From the NCBI GenBank assembly GCA_963830775.1, contig CAWHNT010000046.1, positions 62,001 to 126,000 of the forward strand: a stretch of DNA of 64,000 nt. The letters are read 5' to 3'. Shown one piece after another: positions 28,607 through 35,832 of this stretch. A model generated the notes under the pieces. The model had not been told where the DNA came from. It saw only the letters and a program-made list of their open reading frames with translations, and searched no databases. Source of the stretch: CAWHNT01 sp963830775. Its GTDB lineage: Bacteria; Pseudomonadota; Alphaproteobacteria; Geminicoccales; Geminicoccaceae. Position 1 is the stretch's first letter, and each line of letters starts with the position of its first letter. The position numbers and the translations under genes are program-made.

Positions 28607-29074
28607 ATGGCGAAGCAGCTCGTGCGCCCGCCGCCCGCACCGGCGGACTACACCGACGACTTCTACGGCTGGTGCCTTGAGCAGGCTGCCCACCTGCGCG
28701 CGGCGCGGCTGGAAGCGCTCGATCTGGAGAACCTCGCCGAGGAGATCGAGTCGTTGGGCAACGAGCAGCCGCATGCGCTCCGGTCTGCCTACCGTGTCCT
28801 GCTGGTCCACCTCCTGAAGTGGCGGTACCAGCCGAAGCGGCGGACGCGGAGCTGGGCCGGAACGATCGTTCGCGAGCGCGGCAATGCAGTAGACCGCCTG
28901 AAGGGAAACCGGGGTCTCCTGCAGCATCGGCACCGTCTGTTTGCGGAGGCTTACGCCAGGGCGCGCCGCGAAGCTGCCGCCGAAACCGGGCTGGCTCTGG
29001 CGACGTTCCCGGTCGAGTGCCCCTTCACGTTCGATCAGGCGCTCGACGACGAGTTCTGGCCCGAAGGCGCTTAG
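28607..29074 (+). CDS. DUF29-family protein
   Basis: A 155-residue cytoplasmic protein with the DUF29 layout: YTDDFYGWCLEQAAHLRAAR, LDLENLAEEIESLGNEQ, a central helix LLVHLLKWRYQPKRRTRSW, and CPFTFDQALDDEFWPEGA at the end. The family is common in cyanobacteria and alphaproteobacteria and has no known function. GCGGAGG precedes ATG 28607. It follows the transporter operon by 56 bases, and nothing links it to sugar uptake. Confidence 0.85.
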   Translation: MAKQLVRPPPAPADYTDDFYGWCLEQAAHLRAARLEALDLENLAEEIESLGNEQPHALRSAYRVLLVHLLKWRYQPKRRTRSWAGTIVRERGNAVDRLKGNRGLLQHRHRLFAEAYARARREAAAETGLALATFPVECPFTFDQALDDEFWPEGA

Positions 29075-29079
29075 GCCCG

Positions 29080-29949
29080 CTACCAGACCAGCCGCGGTAT
29101 CGCCCAGGTCGGGCAGGCGCTCTCGCGGCAGAGCTGCTGCAGCGCCCTGACATTCTCCTCGGCACTCGCTTCCGGCGGGAACTCGGCCGCATGGATGCCC
29201 TGGGTGACGAAGGCACTGTCGATGCCGGCGTCCGACGCTCCCTTGATGTCGTGCTCCAGGGAATCGCCGATGCCCACGATCGCGGATCGCGGCACCCCGC
29301 GCAGCACGTCGAAGCAGACCTCGTAGATCGGGGCGTGCGGCTTGCCGACGAAATGGACCTCGCCGCCGAGCTGCTCGTAGATCCGGGCGAAGGCGCCCGG
29401 CGCGTTGGCGAGCTCGCCGGCACTCACGGCCACGATGTCGGGGTTGGAGCAGATCACCGGCAGGCCGCGGGCCACGCCGGCCTCGGCCAGGGGGCGCAGG
29501 TCCTCCAGGCGCTGCTCGGGCTCGAGGCCGGAGGCGAAGATGAACTCGGCGTCGGCCACGTCGGCCACCAGCTCGAGGTCGAGGCCCTGGACGACCTCCA
29601 TGTCGCGGAGATGGGTAAGCAGGTAGCAGCGCCGCCCCAGCCGGTCCCAGGGCGCATGCGGCCGATGCCTCATCAGCTGCCAGGTGGCCTCGCCGGAGGT
29701 CACCACATCGGCGAAGCCCTCGACGTCGAAGCCCAGCGAGCGCAGCCGCTCCCGGTTCTGGGTCACGCGCCGGCCGGAGTTCGACAGGAGCAGGACGCGC
29801 TTCTCCCGCCTGTGGAGCTCGGCCACGGTCTCGACCGCACCCGGATAGGGCTTTGCGCCGTCGTGCAGCACGCCCCACTGGTCGATGATGAAGGCCTCGT
29901 AGCGGTCGACGAAGGCGCTGAGACCGGGCACGAACCGCGGCTCCTGCAT
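29080..29949 (-). CDS. HAD superfamily class IIA phosphatase (TIGR01459-like)
   Basis: A 289-residue phosphatase. HAD motif I is FIIDQWGVLHDGAKPYPGA (class IIA proteins commonly show D-x-W-G), motif II is LLLSNSGRR, the lysine lies in VHFVGKPHAPIYE, and motif IV is IVGIGDSLEHDIKGASDAG. Related proteins dephosphorylate sugar or nucleotide phosphates; the substrate is unknown here. It converges with DUF29 (five-base gap) and diverges from the SDR gene. Confidence 0.87.
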   Translation of the reverse strand: MQEPRFVPGLSAFVDRYEAFIIDQWGVLHDGAKPYPGAVETVAELHRREKRVLLLSNSGRRVTQNRERLRSLGFDVEGFADVVTSGEATWQLMRHRPHAPWDRLGRRCYLLTHLRDMEVVQGLDLELVADVADAEFIFASGLEPEQRLEDLRPLAEAGVARGLPVICSNPDIVAVSAGELANAPGAFARIYEQLGGEVHFVGKPHAPIYEVCFDVLRGVPRSAIVGIGDSLEHDIKGASDAGIDSAFVTQGIHAAEFPPEASAEENVRALQQLCRESACPTWAIPRLVW

Positions 29950-30053
29950 GCGGGGCGGACCTTTCGACGATGAGCTGTTGCCGGGAACGGCGCTTCACTT
30001 AGATGGCACGCTGCCGAAGCTCAACCGCCGTCGGCCTCGGGAGAGACTGCAGA

Positions 30054-30843
30054 ATGGATCTACAGCTTCGCGGGCGACGCGCGCTGGTCACGGGCTCGAC
30101 CGCCGGGATCGGCTTCGCCATCGCCGAGGCGCTGGCCCGTGAGGGTGCGGCGGTGATCGTGAACGGCCGCTCGCAGGCGCGGGTGGAGGAAGCACTGGGC
30201 CGGCTGGCCGGCACCGGGGCCGATCTCGTGGGCCTGACAGGCGACCTCGGCACGGCTGCGGGCGTGGACGAGGCCATCGCCCGTCACCCCGACCTCGACA
30301 TCCTGGTCAACAATCTGGGCATCTTCGAGCCCAAGCCGTTCGAGGCCATTCCCGACCAGGACTGGCAGCGGTTCATCGAGGTGAACTTCATGAGCGGCGT
30401 GCGGCTGTGCCGCCATTATCTGCCGCGGATGAAGGAGCGGGGCTGGGGCCGGATCATCTTCATCTCCAGCGAGTTCGGGCGTGAACATCCCGGTCGAGAT
30501 GATCCATTACGGCGTCACGAAGACGATGCAGATCGCCCTGGCGCGCGGCCTGGCCGAGACCTGCACCGGGACCGCCGTCACGGTGAACTCGGTGCTGCCG
30601 GGGCCCACCCGCTCGGAGGGCGTGATCCAGTTCGTGGCCGACCTCGCAGCCCAGCAGGGTGTCGACACGGCCCAGGTCGAGCGCGATTTCTTCGCCACGG
30701 CCCGGCCGAGCTCCCTGCTGCAGCGCTTCGCGGAGCCCGCCGAGGTGGCGTCGCTCGTGGCCTATCTCGCAAGCCCGCTCGCCTCCGCCACCAACGGTGC
30801 CGCAGTCCGCGCCGATGGCGGCGTGGTGCGCTCGATCCTCTGA
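30054..30843 (+). CDS. SDR-family NAD(P)-dependent oxidoreductase (one-base insertion)
   Basis: Classical short-chain dehydrogenase. The nucleotide motif is TGSTAGIGFAIAEAL, NNLGIF marks the N-N-A-G position, and the catalytic Ser-Tyr-Lys are in FISSEFG and IHYGVTKTMQIALARGLAE. An extra G at about 30477 (TTCGGGCGTG for TTCGGCGTG) breaks the frame between the serine and the tyrosine; corrected length is 262 residues. It is followed 11 bases later by a second SDR gene. Substrate unknown. Confidence 0.9.
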
Positions 30844-30854
30844 GGGAGCTGACG

Positions 30855-31577
30855 ATGCGGCTGGATGGCCAGGTGGTGGCGGTGATCGGCGGCAGCTCGG
30901 GCATCGGGCTCGGGATCGCCAAGGCGGCGGACGCCGCGGGTGCCCGGGTGGTGATCGCCGGGCGCACGCAGGAACGGCTGGACACGGCACGGCGCGAGCT
31001 GGGCGAGGCTGCCGAGGCCCGCCGCCTCGACGCCACCGACGAGCCCGCGACCCAGGCCTTCTTCCAGGCCCTGGGGCCGCTCGACCATCTGGTCGCCACG
31101 GCCGCCGCGGGGCTGCCCTTCGGCCCCTTCACCCAGCTCGACCCGGTGGCCTTCCGGCGCGGCTTCGAGGGCAAGTTCTGGGCCTTCATCCACGCCACCC
31201 GGCACGCGCTCGCCACCTTGCGCAAGGATGGCTCGATCACGCTGGTGACGGGTGCCGCCGCGCGCGCCGCCATGCCCGGCACCACCGGGGTGGCGGCCGT
31301 CAACGGCGCCCTCCAGTCCATGGTCCCCAGCCTCGCCCGCGAGCTGGCGCCGATCCGCGTCAACGCGCTGTCGCCGGGCGTCGTGGCGACCCCGGTCTAT
31401 GACGGCATGCCCCAGAGTGCCCGCGATGCCATGTACCGGCAGGCCGCCGAACGCCTCCCCGTCCGCCGCATCGGTGCTGCGGAGGATCTCGGTGCCGCCG
31501 CCCTCTTCCTGATGACCAACGGCTACACCACCGGCACCATCCTCGACGTGGACGGCGGCGCCCGGCTGATCAGCTGA
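30855..31577 (+). CDS. Divergent SDR-family protein lacking the usual catalytic Tyr/Lys
   Basis: A 240-residue short-chain dehydrogenase-like protein. It keeps the dinucleotide motif GGSSGIGLGIAKAADAAG and the NAD-side VIAGRTQERL, but where the family has Y-x-x-x-K it reads V-A-A-V-N (in TTGVAAVNGALQSMV), and the catalytic serine position is alanine. The C-terminal part ALSPGVVATPVYDGMP and GTILDVDGGARLIS is normal. It may be a non-catalytic or mechanistically different member. It follows the first SDR in the same unit with GGGAG before the ATG. Confidence 0.87.
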   Translation: MRLDGQVVAVIGGSSGIGLGIAKAADAAGARVVIAGRTQERLDTARRELGEAAEARRLDATDEPATQAFFQALGPLDHLVATAAAGLPFGPFTQLDPVAFRRGFEGKFWAFIHATRHALATLRKDGSITLVTGAAARAAMPGTTGVAAVNGALQSMVPSLARELAPIRVNALSPGVVATPVYDGMPQSARDAMYRQAAERLPVRRIGAAEDLGAAALFLMTNGYTTGTILDVDGGARLIS

Positions 31578-31599
31578 TCGGCCGAGCCCCACGCCCAAG

Positions 31600-31628
31600 T
31601 TGACCAGACCTCCCCGCCCGGCCAACAT
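31600..31628 (+). promoter_or_regulatory. Possible promoter upstream of the first CesT-like gene
   Basis: TTGACC at 31600-31605 and CAACAT at 31623-31628 are 17 bases apart. The -35 box is good, the -10 box weak. An AGGAGG at 31636-31641 lies too far from the ATG at 31669 to serve it normally. Confidence 0.25.
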
Positions 31629-31668
31629 CGCGCCTAGGAGGTCTGGGCGAGGCGTACCTGCCGGAACC

Positions 31669-32157
31669 ATGATCCGGGTGCCGCGCTTTCGGCCGTCGTG
31701 GGAGGGAAAGAAACTGGCATCACACCTGGTGCTGCGCGAGCTTGGGGTGGAGCTCGGCGTGGGTCCGATCGAGCTCGATGCTGACGGCGGGACGCAGCTC
31801 ACCTTCGGCCAGGACCTTGTGGTCGATCTGGAGCAGCTGCCTGGCAGCGACGTCCTGTACCTTTCCGCACCGGTGGGGCAGCTCGACGCCGCTCTGCCGA
31901 CCGAAGCCCGCGCGGAGCTGCTGGCCGAGCTCCTGGCCGCCAACCTGCTCGGGCGCGATACCGGCGGTGCCACGCTCGCACTCGACACCCTGCTGGACGA
32001 GGTGGTGCTCTGCCGCGGCCTGCCGTCGGACGGGCTCACGCTGGAGGCGCTGAGGCAGGCGCTGGAGGACTTCCTCGACCACCTCTCGGCCTGGAGGCAG
32101 CGCCTCGCCGAGGGCGCTGCCGGAGCGCCGGCCGCGCGTGCGGTCGTCTTCGGCTGA
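31669..32157 (+). CDS. CesT/Tir-family type III secretion chaperone (class I)
   Basis: A 162-residue small acidic protein with the layout of class I type III chaperones: an N-terminal helix (LVLRELGVELG), a strand pair with a D-G turn (IELDADGGTQLTFGQDLVVDLEQ), a second strand group (DVLYLSAPVGQL), the helix LLAELLAANLLGRDTGGATLALD, and a C-terminal helix with LEALRQALEDFLDHLSAWRQRL. This is the CesT pattern by eye. Such chaperones bind the N-terminus of one effector; the next gene starts 20 bases downstream, as expected for a chaperone-effector pair. A YbjN-like protein is the main alternative, since the folds are related. Confidence 0.75.
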   Translation: MIRVPRFRPSWEGKKLASHLVLRELGVELGVGPIELDADGGTQLTFGQDLVVDLEQLPGSDVLYLSAPVGQLDAALPTEARAELLAELLAANLLGRDTGGATLALDTLLDEVVLCRGLPSDGLTLEALRQALEDFLDHLSAWRQRLAEGAAGAPAARAVVFG

Positions 32158-32177
32158 CACTGACCGGGGGATCATCT

Positions 32178-33996
32178 GTGACCGACAGCATCGGTGGCGG
32201 CGGCTTCCGGATCGCGAGGCAGCCCGCCCATCAGACCGAGAGTACGCGGGTCAAGCCCGGCAGCCCACGCCCGCAGGCGGAAGCCGGCCTCAACCGCTTC
32301 GGCGAGGTCGGCATCCGCACCGGCGCCCGGGTCACACGCGCGCGAACCGGAGGCGTCGAGGTCAAGCGCTTCTTCACCAAGCTCAGCCTGCCGTTCCGCA
32401 GCGCCGCCTACAAGACCGAGCGCAGCCTCCGCCACGCCGAGCACCGCTTCGATCGGCACGTGAACCGGATGGTCGAGGATCTGGCCAACAAGGGGGCGAA
32501 GCTGTCGGACCGGGCGTTGCTCGGCCGCCTCGGTGCCATCGCCCGCGAGGCCGGCCGCGTCACCGGCCTCGCCACCGCCAAAGGCGAGCTCAGCAACCCT
32601 GCCGCCATGCGCGCACGCTTCGACACCAACCTGCGCGAGGCGCTGGCGGGGCTCGGGAAGAAGGCGCCGGACAAGCTGGCGGCGGTCCAGGCCCGCCTCG
32701 GCAAGCTGAGCGACGCCCAGCTCGGCCAGGTGGTGAGCCGCGCCGTCGGCGGCATGGGGACCGCCGAGGCGCTGCGCTGGGGGATCGTGCGCGGGCAGCA
32801 GCACACCGGCCCAACCGCGCAGATGCAGACGGCGCAGAGCCTTCTGGGCAGCCTGCGCAATGCCCTGAACGAGGCCGGAGGCCCGGGCAGCGCCCGCTCC
32901 ACCATCGACGTCGACGACGACATGAGCTCGGACGAGGTGCAGGAGACGCCCGTCTACAAGCCCTCCGGCGCCAAGGACGGCCCCGGGATGCTGGCCTGGC
33001 TGAGCGGGGCCTACAGCGGCACCGACGAGGAACTCGATGTCGGGCTGGCGCGATCCGCATATCGGGGTCTCGGTCGAGGCGCTGGTGCGCGAGCGGGTCG
33101 AGGAGCAGGGCGTCTCGGTGCATGTCGCGGTCAAGGACCTCAACGACGCCATCAAGGCCGACAAGGGGCTCCAGCCGGCCTTCGCGTCAAAGCTTCTGGC
33201 ACTCACCGCGGCCGTCCGCGAGGAGACGATCCTCGCCGGCAAGCTCGACCAGCACGACGCCTTGTCCGGCATCGCGGAGAAGGATCTCTGGCGGCTGGTC
33301 GCACCGGCCAAGGGCCAGGCGGACGACGACAAGTGGCTCGCCAACTCGGTGAACCAGGGCTCGCTGGCAGGCATGCTGCGCGGGTTCGGCCATATGATCG
33401 AGGCGCAGGAGCAGGGGGAGCCCATCACCGCCGACTCCCTGGCCGAGCTGCACGGCGACATGACCGCCGGTACCTTCAAGATCGGTCTCGACCTCGGTGA
33501 AGACAACATGCGATTTCCCCAGGGGCTCCGCGACGGCGCAGGAACCGACCTTGGCCTGGAGGGCGACGGCGGCGCCGTCACCGATGCCGGCCGGGCCGAG
33601 CTCCGGGAGGCCGCGGCCAAGGAACCCTGGTTCAAGCTCCGGGACGGTGACGACGGCGATGTCTCCCTCGAGTTCGCACCCAAAAGCGGCGAGGAGGTGC
33701 GAGCCCGCGCCGACTCCATCCTAGCGAGCTACGAGAAGGAGAAGGCCGCCGCCACGACGCCGGAGGAGAAGCGCCTGGCCGTCGCCCGCGCGACCCAGGA
33801 CCTCTACCGCTCGCATCTCTTCCAGGACGGCAATACCCGCACCGTGGTCTTCTTGACCATGAACCGGCTGCTGCTCGATGCGGGCCTCGGCCCGGCCATC
33901 CTGGCCGAGCCGCGGGCCGCCGCCGGCTACTCCCTGCGGGAGTTCGCGGCCGAGATCGAGAAGGGTCAGGCGGCGTTTGAGGCACTCCGGAGCTAA
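32178..33996 (+). CDS. Candidate type III effector with C-terminal Fic-like motif (one-base insertion)
   Basis: A 605-residue protein after removing an extra G at about 33042-33044. Residues 1-60 are polar and unstructured-looking, residues 60-245 are helical (KRFFTKLSLPFRSAAYKTE, then RTGLATAKGEL-like helices), and residues 265-605 match the whole of the next gene. Near the end it reads HLFQDGNTRTVVFLTMNRLL, close to the Fic signature H-x-F-x-[DE]-G-N-G-R but with Thr for the second Gly. Fic proteins transfer AMP or other groups to target proteins. No signal peptide is seen. The GTG start at 32178 has GGGGGA before it and follows the chaperone gene by 20 bases. Effector status is inferred from context. 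Confidence 0.7.
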
Positions 33997-33998
33997 CG

Positions 33999-35201
33999 GT
34001 GGACGAGGCGACGGAGGCTGCGGAACCGACTAGCCCTCCCCTCTACGTTCCCACCGGCGTTCGCCGTGGCGGACCGGTCATGCTGGCCTGGCTCAACAGG
34101 AGCTACGGCGGCGACGACGATGTGCGCACGGAGCTGTGGGCCGACCCGGCGCTCACCCGCTCCCTCGAGGCCCTGGTACGCGAGCATGCCGAAACCCACG
34201 GCGTGCGTGCGCGCGACGCCATCAAGGCGCTGGACGATGCGATCAGGGCCGAGCCCAGCCTGCGGCCGGCCTTCCGCGCCAAGCTCCTGAGCGCCACCGC
34301 TACGTTACGCGAGGAGCAGGCGCTCACGGCCAAGCTCGGCCAGCATGGCTCCTTCGATGGGCTGGACCATCACGAGGTCTGGCAGCTCTTCGCCCCCGGG
34401 CGCGGCGTGGCCGGCCGCGACAAGTGGGACCGGGAAGCCCGCAGCCAGGGCTCCATGGCCGGGATGATGCGCGCCTTCGGCCGCATGTTCGAGGCGCACT
34501 TGCGCGAGCTGCCGATCACGGCCGAAAGCCTTCTGGCGATGCAGAAGGACGCCACCCAGGGAACCTACGCCACCCCTCTGGCCCTCGACGAAGGCGCCCG
34601 CGTGCGTCAGGGCTTTCGCGACGGCAAGCCGGCCACGGTCGCGCTCGCCCGGGGCAAGATGACGACCGAGGCTGGCCTGGCGGAGCTCGCGCAGGCATCG
34701 CGCCGAGACGGCTGGTTCACCCTCGGCGAGGACGCCGACGGCAACTCGCGCCTCGACTTCGCCGCGAAGGACGCCGGTGCGATCCGTGCCCGCGCCCAGG
34801 CCATCCTGGCCGGCTACGAGGATGAGATCGGGCGCGCTGGCGGCGAGAGCGAGAAGCGCCTCGCCATCGCCCGTGCCACGCAGGGCCTCTGCCGGCTGGA
34901 GCCGTTCGAGGACGGCAACACCCGCACCCTTGTGTTCCTGCTGATGAACCGGCTCCTGCTCGATGCCAGGCTGCTCCCGGCGATCCTCCTGGAACCCAAG
35001 GCCGCTATCGGCTTCTCGCTCGAGGAGCTGGCCGACGACATCCGCCTGGGCCAGATCGTCTTCCACGGTGCGAAAGGGCTGGTGGAACTCGAGGAAGCGG
35101 CCCGCTCGAACCTGGACAACCCCGAGTTCGCCGAGGATTCCGAGCTGCCCGAGAGCGAGAAGGTCCCGCACGGCCTGTTCGGGGTCGGCTTGCGCATCTG
35201 A
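33999..35201 (+). CDS. Paralogue of the preceding protein, Fic-like motif, candidate effector
   Basis: A 400-residue protein, intact, starting with GTG two bases after the previous stop. It aligns along its length with residues 265-605 of its neighbour: PLYVPTGVRRGGPVMLAWLN, SLEALVREHAETHGV, ARSQGSMAGMMRAFGRMFEA, PITAESLLAMQKDATQGTY and EPFEDGNTRTLVFLLMNRLL. In the Fic-like motif the catalytic histidine position is Glu, and Gly is Thr, so transferase activity is doubtful. It adds an acidic C-terminal tail (NPEFAEDSELPESEKVPHG). It lacks the helical N-terminal half of its neighbour, which is the part likely to bind the chaperone, so it may have lost secretion or use another route. Confidence 0.72.
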   Translation: MDEATEAAEPTSPPLYVPTGVRRGGPVMLAWLNRSYGGDDDVRTELWADPALTRSLEALVREHAETHGVRARDAIKALDDAIRAEPSLRPAFRAKLLSATATLREEQALTAKLGQHGSFDGLDHHEVWQLFAPGRGVAGRDKWDREARSQGSMAGMMRAFGRMFEAHLRELPITAESLLAMQKDATQGTYATPLALDEGARVRQGFRDGKPATVALARGKMTTEAGLAELAQASRRDGWFTLGEDADGNSRLDFAAKDAGAIRARAQAILAGYEDEIGRAGGESEKRLAIARATQGLCRLEPFEDGNTRTLVFLLMNRLLLDARLLPAILLEPKAAIGFSLEELADDIRLGQIVFHGAKGLVELEEAARSNLDNPEFAEDSELPESEKVPHGLFGVGLRI

Positions 35202-35226
35202 GCCGTCGGAGGCCCGCAGCCGGGCG

Positions 35227-35255
35227 TTGACGAACCATGAGCGCTCAAGCATATT
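35227..35255 (+). promoter_or_regulatory. Candidate sigma-70 promoter for the second chaperone/effector unit
   Basis: TTGACG (35227-35232) and CATATT (35250-35255) are separated by exactly 17 bases, in the 148-base gap before the second CesT-like gene. This suggests the second pair is transcribed on its own. Confidence 0.5.
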
Positions 35256-35349
35256 CCGGGCCGGTGAAGGGAGCGGCACGTTCCCGTTGACCGCGATCCG
35301 ACGGCGAGAGCACCTTGCCGGTTGGCGGGTGCTTGGCGCGGAGAATGGT

Positions 35350-35814
35350 GTGGGAAGCAGCCTGGACCGGCTTCTGGCCGAGCTCGGGGCCAATATCGGC
35401 CTGCCCGGGCTCGCCTTCGACGATTCCGGGTGCTGCCGGCTCGCGATCGACGACCTTCCGGTCGAGATCGAGCGCATGACGGACGGGGCAGCCCTGCTCC
35501 TGACCTGCATCGTCGGCGAGCTGCCGGGAAGCGGCCGCGAGGCGGCGATGGGCCGGCTGCTCGACGCCAACTTCCTCTTCAAGGGCACGCAGGGCGCCAC
35601 GCTGGCCGTGCCGCTGGGCAGCGACGTGGTGGTGCTGTTCTATCGTGCGGCGGCGGCCGGCCTGGGCCTCGTCGAGCTGCGGCAGATGCTGGAGAACTTC
35701 ACCGCTGCCGGCGAGCATGCGCGCACCCTCCTGGCGCCAGGGAGCGAGCCGGCATCTGCGCCGGTGACGACCAGCTGGTCCTCGCGCGAGCCGGTCTTCA
35801 TCATCCGCGGCTGA
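35350..35814 (+). CDS. Second CesT/Tir-family type III secretion chaperone
   Basis: A 154-residue protein with the class I chaperone layout: SSLDRLLAELGANIGLPGLAF, a D-S-G-C-C-R-L-A-I-D-D strand turn, VEIERMTDGAALLLTCIVGEL, the helix AMGRLLDANFLFKGTQGATLAV, and ELRQMLENFTAAGEHARTLL. The CesT pattern is clearer here than in the first copy. The GTG at 35350 is chosen because GGAG (35340-35343) lies six bases upstream; the frame is open further upstream but without a comparable site. The effector-like gene follows after 18 bases. Confidence 0.8.
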   Translation: MGSSLDRLLAELGANIGLPGLAFDDSGCCRLAIDDLPVEIERMTDGAALLLTCIVGELPGSGREAAMGRLLDANFLFKGTQGATLAVPLGSDVVVLFYRAAAAGLGLVELRQMLENFTAAGEHARTLLAPGSEPASAPVTTSWSSREPVFIIRG

Positions 35815-35832
35815 CACTTCGGAGAGTGCCTG

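Noticed and set aside
30855..31577. Enoyl-ACP reductase assignment for the second SDR
   Set aside because: Enoyl reductases use Y-x6-K; no such tyrosine and lysine pair is present at the expected place.
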